Origin: UBA7672 sp044224605
GTDB lineage: Bacteria; Pseudomonadota; Alphaproteobacteria; Caulobacterales; Hyphomonadaceae
Direction of reading: 5' to 3'
Assembly (NCBI GenBank): GCA_044224605.1
Contig: JBGAKC010000023.1
Span: 16,537-80,536 of the forward strand
Length of the DNA stretch: 64,000 nt
Shown: positions 10,673 through 19,844 of the stretch, piece after piece
How positions within the stretch are numbered: the first letter of the stretch is position 1
Layout of the letters: every line of letters starts with the position of its first letter
Made by a program: the position numbers and the translations under genes
The notes under the pieces: generated by a model
Databases searched by the model: none
Told to the model about the DNA's origin: nothing
The model's input: only the letters and a program-made list of their open reading frames with translations

Positions 10673-10980
10673 GCCCGCGCCCCCGATGTCCGCATCCGCA
10701 CCGCTTTCGCTGGCGCTTTCAGCGAAGCCTTCAACGCAGTGCGCCCATTCGGCGTGATCCGGTAGGCATGTCGCGGCGGTCGTCCGGTCTTCTCCGGCTC
10801 CAACCACTTGCTCTCCAGCAGACCGCGCTCATCGAGCCGGATCAGGATCGGATAGAGGCTCCCCGACTTCAGCTCCGTCACCGCCGCGATCTCGAGCCCG
10901 TAACGCCATTCCCACGGTTTCTCAGCCAGCGCGCCAAGCACGCTGATGCTCTGTTCTGAAAGGCGTCGCTCTCGCTTCAT
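10669..10980 (-). CDS. PadR-family transcriptional regulator
   Basis: This is a 103-residue winged-helix repressor of the short PadR type. Visible signatures are 'LSEQSISVLGALAEKPWEWRYG' in outline, 'LKSGSLYPILIRLDERGLLES' in outline, and the wing 'GRPPRHAYRITPNG'. The ATG at 10980 is preferred because the family starts a few residues before the first helix; the frame is open further upstream without support. The next gene encodes a membrane protein and is coupled to it. An ACATATGT palindrome lies 13-20 bases upstream of the start. Confidence 0.9.
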   Translation of the reverse strand: MKRERRLSEQSISVLGALAEKPWEWRYGLEIAAVTELKSGSLYPILIRLDERGLLESKWLEPEKTGRPPRHAYRITPNGRTALKASLKAPAKAVRMRTSGARA

Positions 10981-10992
10981 GTCACTAACTCT

Positions 10993-11000
10993 ACATATGT
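10993..11000. promoter_or_regulatory. Possible PadR operator
   Basis: The palindrome ACATATGT lies just upstream of the padR-like start. Many PadR proteins bind ATGT/ACAT half-sites, so autoregulation is plausible. The site is short and could be chance. Confidence 0.35.
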
Positions 11001-11048
11001 CGATTTGCGAGTCAACATTCCCGGTCAACGCTGCGGGCAGAGCGGTAA

Positions 11049-12464
11049 TCAGTCGTGTTCCGGCAGCTCCACCGGCCCCGGCACGAGATCGAACGCGAAC
11101 GTCAGGCGCGGCTTGTCGCCCGTGAACGGCACAGTCCCGTGCCACATGTAGGAGGGGAACAGCACCAGCATTCCCGGCTTCGGCTCGACGAAGTGCTCTG
11201 CCTCCATCACCGGATGCGTCTTCACGCCCGGTTGGCCGAACCGGATCCAGCCTTCGCGCCCCTTCGGCGCCACCGTCTCGACATAACAGGCCGAAGAAAG
11301 CCAGCCCTGCGGATGCACATGGTCGATGTGATAGCCGCCCGGCCGCAGCTTCACCGACCACATGCCCTGGAACGCATATGTACTGCGATTGCGCGCCCGC
11401 ACCGGATCATCGCCCGGCCCAAGCTCCTTCAGCCGCTTCTTGATGGGCCCATCCAGCGCCTGAGGCAGCGCGCGCAGGGCAGGGTGCTTCTGCTGTAGAA
11501 TGTCCACCGCCTGACTGCCATGCCTCAGCGACTGATTGAACGGATGCTCGCGATACGCATGCAGCTCGTTTAGCGCCGCCGCCACATCGGCCACATACGC
11601 GTCCAGCGAACCCCATCCCGCCGGTACATCGAGCAACGCAGCCCCAACCAGCGACGCATAATCATGCAGCCGCTGATACCGCGCATCGCCCAGCATCCGC
11701 CACGCCGTCGCCTGTAACGCGATCGCGTGCTGGTTGGTCGACCACTTCCGCCGCATGTCGCCCGCAAGGTCAGACGCGCGCTTGGCCTCGCCCATCGCCA
11801 GCAGCGCTTCGGTCAGCGTCACCATCACCGGCAGCTCATGCGGCGCGATGCGATACGCCCGCTCGGCAAGCTGCAGCCCCGCCTCCGCACGCCCGAGCCC
11901 GACCGCGAGCTGCGAAGCATAGACCAGCACGGACCCCGCCTGCGGATGCGACTCTGCCATCCGCAGCATCAGCCCATAGGCCTCGTCCGCTCGTCCCATG
12001 AACTCCAGCGCCTGCGCCTTCACGAACGCCAGGCCGCTATGCCCCGGCGCCGCCTTCAGCGCCGCGTCGATCTCCTTCAGCGCCGCATCCGCATCGCCCG
12101 AGCGCATCCACACCAGCTGCGCCAGCTCCCGCTGCGCGTCGATCAGGTCGCCCCTCCGCCGGATCGCCTGCCGCATCGCCGCCTCGGCCTCGTCGATCCG
12201 CCCCAGCGCCTGTTCGCACCGTCCCTGCACCAGCCAGGTCTCCGGCGCATCGATCCCCTTGGCGAAGGCCGCGCGGATATGGGGTTCCGCCTCAGCCCAC
12301 CGCCCGGCGTCTCCCAGGCAGGCCGACAGGTTGTGTTCAGCCACCGCGGACCGTGGATTTGCGGCAATGGCCTCCCGATAACGGCTGATGGCTTCTTCAA
12401 GCCGTCCAGCCGCCTTCAGCGCCTGTGCTTCGCGCATCAGCGTTGGGGCGTCCTGCAATGCCAC
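11049..12464 (-). CDS. TPR-repeat protein with C-terminal 2OG-Fe(II) oxygenase domain
   Basis: The 471-residue protein has a helical tetratricopeptide-repeat region from about 5 to 250 (repeats such as 'AGRLEEAISRYREAIAANP' and 'LGRIDEAEAAMRQAI') followed by a 2-oxoglutarate/iron oxygenase domain of the PF13759 type. Iron-site motifs are 'YHIDHVHPQGW' and 'VLFPSYMWHGTVPF', with 'KPRLTFAFDLVP' at the end. Such domains hydroxylate proteins or small molecules, and the TPR part may bind the substrate. The start is a GTG with a weak ribosome site. It is a single gene with no obvious operon partner. Confidence 0.88.
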   Translation of the reverse strand: MALQDAPTLMREAQALKAAGRLEEAISRYREAIAANPRSAVAEHNLSACLGDAGRWAEAEPHIRAAFAKGIDAPETWLVQGRCEQALGRIDEAEAAMRQAIRRRGDLIDAQRELAQLVWMRSGDADAALKEIDAALKAAPGHSGLAFVKAQALEFMGRADEAYGLMLRMAESHPQAGSVLVYASQLAVGLGRAEAGLQLAERAYRIAPHELPVMVTLTEALLAMGEAKRASDLAGDMRRKWSTNQHAIALQATAWRMLGDARYQRLHDYASLVGAALLDVPAGWGSLDAYVADVAAALNELHAYREHPFNQSLRHGSQAVDILQQKHPALRALPQALDGPIKKRLKELGPGDDPVRARNRSTYAFQGMWSVKLRPGGYHIDHVHPQGWLSSACYVETVAPKGREGWIRFGQPGVKTHPVMEAEHFVEPKPGMLVLFPSYMWHGTVPFTGDKPRLTFAFDLVPGPVELPEHD

Positions 12465-12623
12465 CCTGATTCTGACCCCAGGGACCTAAAATCACGTCCA
12501 AAAAGCCGCTAGACCGGATGCCGGCCCGGTCTTGCGGCCCTGCATCAGACCCTGTATGAGGCCCGCTCGCAAGAATGGGCAGGTCCCGTTCCCCAGACAT
12601 TTCCTGCCGTTTCCGAGGCAAAC

Positions 12624-12809
12624 ATGGCCGTCCCTAAGCGCAAGACATCCCCCTCCAAGCGCGGCATGCGCCGGGCTCACGACGCCCTGAAGGGCAATTC
12701 GTACATCGAGGACAAGGAATCGGGCGAACTCCGCCGTCCACACCACGTCGACCCGAAAACGGGCCTGTACCGTGGCAAGCAGATCCTGAAAGCCAAGGAC
12801 GAGGAATAA
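12624..12809 (+). CDS. rpmF: 50S ribosomal protein L32
   Basis: This 61-residue basic protein starts 'MAVPKRKTSPSKRGMRRAHD', the L32 signature, and has 'HHVDPKTGLYRGKQIL' at its end. It is of the zinc-free alphaproteobacterial type, with no cysteines. It stands alone rather than next to plsX and is followed by a clear terminator. Confidence 0.97.
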   Translation: MAVPKRKTSPSKRGMRRAHDALKGNSYIEDKESGELRRPHHVDPKTGLYRGKQILKAKDEE

Positions 12810-12837
12810 GCCCGGCTTTCTGAGCCAGTTTTACCAG

Positions 12838-12870
12838 CGGCCGCTCTCAATGGGGCGGCCGTTTGCTTTT
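12838..12870 (+). terminator. Rho-independent terminator after rpmF
   Basis: The perfect 7-bp stem CGGCCGC/GCGGCCG encloses a 10-base loop and is followed by TTTGCTTTT. Confidence 0.8.
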
Positions 12871-12991
12871 GTCCGGAACCTCTGGCCGCCGCATTGCAAC
12901 CGCCGCCAGTTCAATCCATAGCAGGCACGCTTTTCGCGCCCGGGAGCGGGTCCCGGTCGCCCAGTTCGCCTAATAACCAGGGGCAGGATCA

Positions 12992-14269
<1,278 letters not shown>

Positions 14270-14280
14270 TCGGCCAGCCT

Positions 14281-14395
14281 GCCCCCGTCCTTCGAGATGG
14301 CCTTCGGCCTCCTCAAGATGGGGGCTACTCTGCGACCAATGGTTCAGCCCTCATCCTGAGGAGATCGCGAAGCGATCGTCTCGAAGGACGGGGGC
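14281..14395. repeat. 115-bp composite intergenic palindrome (REP-like)
   Basis: Outer arms of 17 bp (14281-14297 and 14379-14395) are perfect inverted repeats beginning GCCCCCGTCC. Inside are two small hairpins, GGCCTTCGGCC near 14300 and GATCGCGAAGCGATC at 14363-14377, and an imperfect pair around CCTCAAGATG/CATCCTGAGG. Sequences of this CATCCTGAGGAG...CTCGAAGGACG style are dispersed palindromes in many alphaproteobacterial genomes. Confidence 0.8.
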
Positions 14396-14523
14396 GTGCT
14401 CACTGATTTCAGCGCTCCCTTTTCAAAAAATCCGTCAGCTGACGCAGCGGCGCCAGCCAGCCCGTCCCGTTCCACCAGCAAGCTTTCAGTGATAAATTCC
14501 CCGCAGTTTCAGGGGGTATTTTC

Positions 14524-15327
14524 ATGACAGATATCACGTCTGACAGTCTCAATTCGTCTGCGACGCCGCTCGCCCGCGTGATCGACAAATGGATCTGGGT
14601 GTTCATGGCGGCGCTCTTCATCGCCATCACGCTGATCGGCTTCATCCCGGACTCGATGATGAAGATGGGCCTCGTCGATACGGGTCAGCGCCCGCCTTTC
14701 CCGCTCGTGCTTCACATGCATGCGGTGCTGATGGGCTCTTTCCTGCTGCTCCTGTTGACGCAGTCTGTCCTCATGGCCACGGGCCAACGTCAGCTCCACC
14801 AGAGCATCGGCATTCTCGGCGCCTTGCTCGCCGTGGCGCTCGTGATCGTCGGCCTCGTTCTCGTCCCGACCATGTACCACCAAGGCTGGGACGCCGCGCA
14901 GGCCGCGCCTCAGGAAGCCCGCGCCGGCATCCTGCAGGGCCTTCGTGTCGCCGATGACATCATGCTGCTGCAGCTTCGCATCGGCATCCTGTTCCCGGTC
15001 TTCGTCTTCACGGCCCTCGCTGTCCGCAAGACCGACTCCGGCTTGCACAAGCGCTTCATGTTCCTGGCCGTCGCGATGGCTTTGCCGGCTGCGTTCGACC
15101 GCATCACCTGGATCCCGGGCACGATGCCGATGAGCCCGCTGTCGCCGGATCTCTACGTCCTGCTCGCGATTTCGCCGATCTTCATCTGGGACCTCGTGCG
15201 CACGCACAAGGTTCACAAGGCCTACCTGATCTGGCTGGGCGTCAACATCCCGCTGTCCATCTTCATCCACACCGCCTGGGACAGCGAATGGTGGCACTCC
15301 ATCGCCCCGAAGATCGTTGGTCTCTAG
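14524..15327 (+). CDS. Unknown polytopic membrane protein
   Basis: The 267-residue protein has about seven hydrophobic segments (roughly 22-42, 62-85, 93-115, 145-165, 176-192, 205-222 and 232-250). Conserved-looking polar positions in or near membranes include 'LVLHMHAVLMG', 'MYHQGWD' and a C-terminal 'HTAWDSEWW'. The several histidines could suit haem or metal binding, but I do not recognise a family. It is a monocistronic unit with a strong terminator 17 bases after the stop. Confidence 0.82.
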   Translation: MTDITSDSLNSSATPLARVIDKWIWVFMAALFIAITLIGFIPDSMMKMGLVDTGQRPPFPLVLHMHAVLMGSFLLLLLTQSVLMATGQRQLHQSIGILGALLAVALVIVGLVLVPTMYHQGWDAAQAAPQEARAGILQGLRVADDIMLLQLRIGILFPVFVFTALAVRKTDSGLHKRFMFLAVAMALPAAFDRITWIPGTMPMSPLSPDLYVLLAISPIFIWDLVRTHKVHKAYLIWLGVNIPLSIFIHTAWDSEWWHSIAPKIVGL

Positions 15328-15343
15328 TCTCGACGCCAAGGCA

Positions 15344-15374
15344 AAAGGCCGGGTCATCACGGCCCGGTCTTTTT
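15344..15374 (+). terminator. Rho-independent terminator
   Basis: The 10-bp stem AAAGGCCGGG/CCCGGTCTTT has one G-U pair, a 9-base loop and a run of T. It ends the membrane-protein transcript. Confidence 0.85.
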
Positions 15375-15393
15375 CATTCCGCGTCCGCCAGGC

Positions 15394-16653
15394 TCAGCGG
15401 TCGTTCTTGCCTGGCTCATATTTCCGGATTTCTGCGCGGCTCACGACCATGTGGTGAACCTCGTCCGGACCATCCGCGAAGCGCAGGTGGCGCACGTCGG
15501 CATAGAGTTCCGCCAACGGCGTCCATTGCGAGATACCCGTCGCGCCGTGGATCTGGATCGCCTCGTCGATGATACGGCAGGCGATCTCCGGGATCATCGA
15601 CTTCACCATCGACACCCACACCCGCGCCTCGCGATTGCCCAGTACGTCCATGGCCTTCGCCGCTTTCAGCACCATCAGGCGCATCTGCTCGATGTCGTAA
15701 CGCGCCCGCGAGACAACCTCGGGGTTCTTGCCCAGCTTGATCAGCGGCTGGCCGAACGCCTCGCGCGAGATGCCGCGCCTGATCATCATCTCCAGCGCCG
15801 CTTCCGCCTTGCCGATCGTGCGCATGCAGTGGTGGATGCGCCCCGGTCCGAGCCTAACTTGGCTGATCTCGAAGCCGCGTCCTTCGCCGAGCAGGATGTT
15901 CTCCTTCGGCACGCGCACATTCTCGAACTTCAGGTGCATGTGGCCGCGTGGCGCATGGTCGGCGCCAAACACGTGCATCGCCCCGAGGATCTTCACGCCG
16001 GGCGTGTCCATCGGCACGAGGATCTGCGACTGCTGCAGGTGCGTCGGAGCATTGGGGCTCGTCTTGACCATCACGATCATGATCTTGCAGCGCGGATCGC
16101 CGGCGTTTGAGATGTAGTGTTTCTCGCCGTTGATCACCCACTCATTGCCATCGAGCGCGGCGCTGGTCGAAATGTTCTTCGCGTCCGAGGATGCCACCGC
16201 CGGCTCCGTCATCGCATAGGCCGACCGGATCTCGCCATTCAGCAGCGGTTCGAGCCATTTCTTCTTCTGCTCCGGCGTGCCCACGCGCTCAAGCACTTCC
16301 ATGTTGCCCGTGTCCGGCGCTGAGCAGTTCAGCGTCTCGGAGGCGAGGGGCTGCTTGCCCAGCTCGGCTGCGATGTATGCATAGTCGAGATTGCTCAGCC
16401 CTTCGCCTGTCTCGGCGTTGGGCAGGAAGAAGTTCCAGAGGCCCGCGGCCTTCGCCTTCTTCTTGGCTCCATCGAGCAGTTCTAGCTGCCGCGGATGCCA
16501 GCTCCAGCGATCCTTCTTCTGCTGGTCGAGTTCGTCGAATTCTTCCATGATCGGCGCGACGTTCTCGGCGATATGCTTCTTCACCTTCTCGTACAGCGGC
16601 CGACCTTTCTCCGACATGCGAAGGTCGTTCAGCTCATTCTCGGCGTCGTTCAT
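15394..16653 (-). CDS. Acyl-CoA dehydrogenase, ACAD10/11-like
   Basis: It is a flavin enzyme oxidising acyl-CoA esters. The 419 residues start at an ATG preceded by GGAGTGGAAAC, a good ribosome site; the frame further upstream lacks homology. The acyl-CoA dehydrogenase fold is recognisable from 'YAMTEPAVASSDA' (flavin site), 'NGEKHYISNAGD' and 'IQIHGATGISQ'. The motif 'RLGPGRIHHCMR' is typical of the ACAD10/11 branch, which acts on long or branched chains and, in some members, phosphorylated 4-hydroxyacyl-CoAs. No partner kinase is next to it, so the substrate is unknown. Confidence 0.92.
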   Translation of the reverse strand: MNDAENELNDLRMSEKGRPLYEKVKKHIAENVAPIMEEFDELDQQKKDRWSWHPRQLELLDGAKKKAKAAGLWNFFLPNAETGEGLSNLDYAYIAAELGKQPLASETLNCSAPDTGNMEVLERVGTPEQKKKWLEPLLNGEIRSAYAMTEPAVASSDAKNISTSAALDGNEWVINGEKHYISNAGDPRCKIMIVMVKTSPNAPTHLQQSQILVPMDTPGVKILGAMHVFGADHAPRGHMHLKFENVRVPKENILLGEGRGFEISQVRLGPGRIHHCMRTIGKAEAALEMMIRRGISREAFGQPLIKLGKNPEVVSRARYDIEQMRLMVLKAAKAMDVLGNREARVWVSMVKSMIPEIACRIIDEAIQIHGATGISQWTPLAELYADVRHLRFADGPDEVHHMVVSRAEIRKYEPGKNDR

Positions 16654-16803
16654 GTTTCCACTCCTGTTCCCCATCCGATAACACCACCCAAAGCCGTTCG
16701 TCACGCGCCGCCCCGGCCGTTTGCATTTCCCCGGACTTGTGGTGTTCACTGGCCCCCGCTGGAAGGCACTGGTGAAGCCTGTTTTCGACCCTGGAATTGA
16801 TCG

Positions 16804-17871
16804 ATGAGCATCACACAGTCAGGGAACCCCGTCGACACGGCCGCACTGCGCGCCCGCGCGGGCGATGGCGACCGGGAGGCGATGCTCGCCCTGTTCAATG
16901 AGCTGGATGCAGCCAACCGCAACGAGGAATCGTTTTCGTGGCTCGTTCGCCTCGCGCGCGCCGGCCATCTTCCATCCTCCCTCATGTTGGGCGAGCGGAT
17001 GGTCATCGGCTTCAAGGCCCCGCAGCGCCCCGTCGACGGCGCCCAATGGATCGCGGCGGCCGGGCAGGCCGGATTGCCGCAAGCGCTGCACGGCCACGCC
17101 ATCCTCGCCGCTCTCGGCATCGGGCGGCCACAAAGCTGGAGCGACGCGTGGTCATTGCTTCAGGCCGCGGCCCGCGCCGGCCACGCGATGGCAGCATCCC
17201 AGCTCCAGCTATTCGAGTTGCTCGGCATCCGCGGCGAGCGCGACATCGCGCAGTTCCTCGCTCCGGCCGCGATGGAGACGCGCCTCGCCTCACCCCAGAT
17301 CGCTCTTGCCGACGGCGTCCTGCCGGAAGCGATGTGCCATTGGCTTATCGAGCGCGCCCGTCCCAAACTCTACCGCGCCCCCGTCTTCGCCCCGCGCGGC
17401 GGCAGCAGCACGGACAAGATCAGGACCAACTCCGCAGCCGGCTTCGGCATGTTCGAAACCGATCTGGTTTTCCAGCTTGCCCGTGCGCGCGTCGCCGCCA
17501 CGGTCGGCAGTCCAATCCGTAACCAGGAACCACCCCAGGTGCTCCACTACGCCGAAGGCGAACAATACACCCCTCACTGGGACTATTTCGATCCTTCTGT
17601 CGCTGCCTACCGCCAGCACATCGAATGGGGCGGACAACGCATCTGCACCGCGCTCGTCTATCTCAATGCCGGCTTCGAAGGCGGCGAGACCGGCTTCCCC
17701 AGGCTTGACGCCAAGCTGAAGGCAAACGCAGGGGGTCTCCTCACCTTCAGGAACGTTACCCCCGACGGCGCCATTGACCCCCGCACCCTCCACGAAGGCT
17801 GCGCAACCACGCGCGGTGAAAAATGGCTCCTCTCCGTCTGGATCCGCGACCGCGAACACGTGCCTGCGTGA
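16804..17871 (+). CDS. Sel1-like repeat protein with prolyl 4-hydroxylase-type domain
   Basis: The 355-residue protein joins helical Sel1-like repeats (about 20-150) to a C-terminal 2OG-Fe(II) oxygenase of the P4Hc type. The iron ligands are visible: His258 and Asp260 in 'YTPHWDYFDP' and His330 in 'RTLHEG'. Lys340 in 'GEKWLLS' suits binding of the 2-oxoglutarate carboxylate. 'LVYLNAGFEGGETGFP' is typical of bacterial P4H domains. Substrates of these bacterial enzymes are mostly unknown. It is the second repeat-plus-2OG-oxygenase fusion in the window, from a different subfamily than the gene at 11049. Confidence 0.9.
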   Translation: MSITQSGNPVDTAALRARAGDGDREAMLALFNELDAANRNEESFSWLVRLARAGHLPSSLMLGERMVIGFKAPQRPVDGAQWIAAAGQAGLPQALHGHAILAALGIGRPQSWSDAWSLLQAAARAGHAMAASQLQLFELLGIRGERDIAQFLAPAAMETRLASPQIALADGVLPEAMCHWLIERARPKLYRAPVFAPRGGSSTDKIRTNSAAGFGMFETDLVFQLARARVAATVGSPIRNQEPPQVLHYAEGEQYTPHWDYFDPSVAAYRQHIEWGGQRICTALVYLNAGFEGGETGFPRLDAKLKANAGGLLTFRNVTPDGAIDPRTLHEGCATTRGEKWLLSVWIRDREHVPA

Positions 17872-17876
17872 CAACT

Positions 17877-17894
17877 GAAGGCGATATCGCCTTC
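17877..17894. terminator. 18-bp perfect palindrome after the P4H-like gene
   Basis: GAAGGCGATATCGCCTTC is perfectly self-complementary and begins 6 bases after the stop codon. It may form a hairpin that protects or ends the transcript, but no T-run follows. Confidence 0.4.
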
Positions 17895-18062
17895 ATAGAA
17901 CAGCCCTTGCGGTCGCTGGGCTAGGCCGTGCCCACCTTGCTGGAGTTGGATACGTTCCAGTGGGAAAAGACGTCCGGGGAGGGCCGTGATCCCGTCGCCC
18001 TTTCATCGTTCGAGGTGATCGCCGCTATTGTGGCGGTCTCGACGACGCTACAATATGAAATA

Positions 18063-18404
18063 ATGAATTTGACGCTGACAGCCGCCTTGCTGCTCCTTGC
18101 CGGTCTGGCCGTGGCCGCCTGCGCGTCATCCCCGACGAAAACGGAGCTCGACAAGGGGCGTTTGCTCGTCGAGGCGAATTGCAGCTCCTGTCATGCCGTA
18201 GGCGACCTTGACGTGAGCCCCGCACCGGAGGCGCCGCCGTTCCGCCGCCTGTCGGAAGGCTATCGGGTCGCGACGCTGGAGGAGGCGCTGACGAAGGGGA
18301 TCAGCGCCGGTCACCCGGCGATGCCAGAGTTCGAATTCACTCCTGAAGACGTCAAATCGATAATCGCCTATCTTCAGTCGGTGCAGGCAGGGGACCCATC
18401 GTGA
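18063..18404 (+). CDS. Cytochrome c lipoprotein, first of tandem pair
   Basis: This small monohaem c-type cytochrome has 113 residues from the ATG at 18063, which gives a proper lipoprotein signal with 'AVAAC' at Cys20. The frame is open upstream to 17928, but that extension would bury the signal. Haem attachment is Cys40-x-x-Cys43-His44 in 'CSSCHAV', and Met87 in 'GHPAMPEF' is the likely sixth ligand. It should be anchored on the periplasmic side and carry electrons; its partner is not visible. The following gene is a diverged copy, overlapping by one base (TGATG). Confidence 0.88.
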   Translation: MNLTLTAALLLLAGLAVAACASSPTKTELDKGRLLVEANCSSCHAVGDLDVSPAPEAPPFRRLSEGYRVATLEEALTKGISAGHPAMPEFEFTPEDVKSIIAYLQSVQAGDPS

Positions 18405-18793
18405 TGACCACCCGCGCAGCGCTCGTCCTATTGACCATGGCCTTCAGTGGCTGCGCCGCAGATCCGCCGCCTTCGGCCTCTCCTCCGGCAGTCGAAGGGT
18501 CCGTCATGCTGACGCCGAACGCCACTCCGGAACAGATCGAGCGTGGCAAGCGCATCGTCGAGATGCAATGCGTCAGCTGTCATGCTGTTCGCGCGGACGA
18601 CAAGAGCCGCAACCCCAGCGCTCCGGCGCTGCGGACGCTGGCGGAACGCTACCCCGTCACAGGTTTGGAAGAAGCTTTCGCCCTGGGAATCATGACGGGC
18701 CACCCCAGCATGCCTGATTTTCGTTTTGGGCGAGATCAGATAAAGGACATCCTTGCCTACCTCGGGAGTATACAAACCCGTCAGGGCGCCTGA
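18404..18793 (+). CDS. Cytochrome c lipoprotein, second of tandem pair
   Basis: This protein of 129 residues has a lipobox at 'AFSGC' (Cys17), a Pro/Ser-rich linker, the haem motif Cys56-x-x-Cys59-His60 in 'CVSCHAV', and the probable axial Met103 in 'GHPSMPDF'. It aligns with the preceding protein through the pattern L-E-E-A-x-x-x-G-I-x-x-G-H-P-x-M-P-x-F and an ending with 'YLxSxQ', so the pair arose by duplication. A GTG one codon upstream (18401) is an alternative start. Confidence 0.88.
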   Translation: MTTRAALVLLTMAFSGCAADPPPSASPPAVEGSVMLTPNATPEQIERGKRIVEMQCVSCHAVRADDKSRNPSAPALRTLAERYPVTGLEEAFALGIMTGHPSMPDFRFGRDQIKDILAYLGSIQTRQGA

Positions 18794-18843
18794 TCAGTAC
18801 CGGACTGCTGTGGTCTGTCAGCAGTCGTGAGAGGAGTTCGTCG

Positions 18844-19170
18844 ATGCCGAATACCGATGCAGCTAAAGCGCGTCTGGAGCGCCAACTCGCGGAACTTAAG
18901 GAGCGGCAGAAGCGGATCTCCGCGGAACTGACCGAACCTCTCAATCGTGACCTGTCCGAGCAGGCGGTCGAAATGGAAGATGATGAGTCTCTCGAAGGAC
19001 AGGCCGCGTTGATCAGTCGCGAGATTGCCTCCGTGAACCGGGCATTGCTGCGCATTGGACAGGGTAGCTATGGAGAATGCGTGCGCTGCGGCGACCGGAT
19101 CGCTCCCAAGCGTCTGGAGGCGCGTCCGGAAGCGGCGCTCTGCTTCTCCTGCGCCAGCAGCGAGCAGTGA
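18844..19170 (+). CDS. DksA/TraR-type C4 zinc-finger protein
   Basis: The 108 residues form a coiled-coil helix pair (about 5-75) followed by the four-cysteine zinc finger Cys79-x-x-Cys82...Cys100-x-x-Cys103 ('CVRCGDRI', 'CFSCAS'). This is the short DksA/TraR architecture. Such proteins bind the secondary channel of RNA polymerase. It is shorter than classical DksA (about 150) and the acidic tip differs ('LNRDLSEQ'), so it is probably a paralogue rather than the main DksA. Confidence 0.88.
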   Translation: MPNTDAAKARLERQLAELKERQKRISAELTEPLNRDLSEQAVEMEDDESLEGQAALISREIASVNRALLRIGQGSYGECVRCGDRIAPKRLEARPEAALCFSCASSEQ

Positions 19171-19516
19171 CCTTTACATCAGATATGCGCGCGATTTCGC
19201 ACGTCGGCCTGCATTCAAGCGCCCACGCAGGTCATCCGCCGCTACGCGGCGCCCATCTTCACTTGTAACTTCACCCCCGCGTCTTTGCGGATATTGGGAA
19301 CGGCGGCTGATCGCCAATTCCTTTGAAAAATTCCCAGGCGTTTTCGGGCCAACGCTGATTCCAATTCTGCTCCGGCAGCGATGGAGACGTCGATGATGGG
19401 TGAGAAGCGTGGAGCGTAGGGGCGGCCGTTCTACGAGTTCGACCGAGAGGGCGATGGTTCTGCCGACTAGGGATTGAGGATGCGATCGGGGATCACTCCA
19501 CCTTCTCGAAGAACCA

Positions 19517-19601
19517 CCATCCCCGCCCACTTTCGCCGGGAGGCCATGCGCGGTCCGGGGCTGGCGCCGCAGCGATGAGGCGAAGGGCAGGGCGGGGATG
19601 G
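19517..19601. repeat. 85-bp element bounded by a 12-bp inverted repeat
   Basis: CCATCCCCGCCC at 19517-19528 and its exact complement at 19590-19601 bound a GC-rich segment with further partial self-complementarity. It resembles a dispersed intergenic palindrome or a mobile hairpin relic. Confidence 0.55.
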
Positions 19602-19646
19602 CCACTGAGTGCAGATATGCCTTGCGCTGGCATCGGTTTTGTGAAA

Positions 19647-19661
19647 GAACAAACCACGAAC
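19647..19661. promoter_or_regulatory. LexA box upstream of ssb
   Basis: GAAC-AAACCAC-GAAC is the complement of GTTC-N7-GTTC, the alphaproteobacterial LexA operator. It lies 184 bases before the ssb start, with no other gene between. Confidence 0.72.
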
Positions 19662-19844
19662 ATGCGCAACCGTGCGTGCGTCACCCGCTTGTGGATGCTT
19701 CACAGCGTCCACAGGTAGGTGACGCGAACGCGGCTTCCGCGTGTCGCGTGGAGTGGCGGGCGGTTCTACGGTGCCCGCTTGTGTCAGGAACCGGAGCGGC
19801 GCGCCGATGGGCGCCCGGGGCCGGAGTGGAAAAGGACGACGATT

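Larger units (their letters stand above)
19171..19844. other. 674-base intergenic stretch upstream of ssb
   Basis: I find no convincing gene. The stretch contains a LexA box (19647-19661) and an inverted repeat of 12 bp (19517-19528 against 19590-19601). uvrA, which often lies divergent from ssb in alphaproteobacteria, is not here. Confidence 0.6.

Noticed and set aside
19174..19605. A 143-residue minus-strand frame in the ssb upstream gap
   Set aside because: It runs through the inverted repeat, is Arg/Ser/Pro-rich and lacks a fold; likely a chance frame in a GC-rich element.
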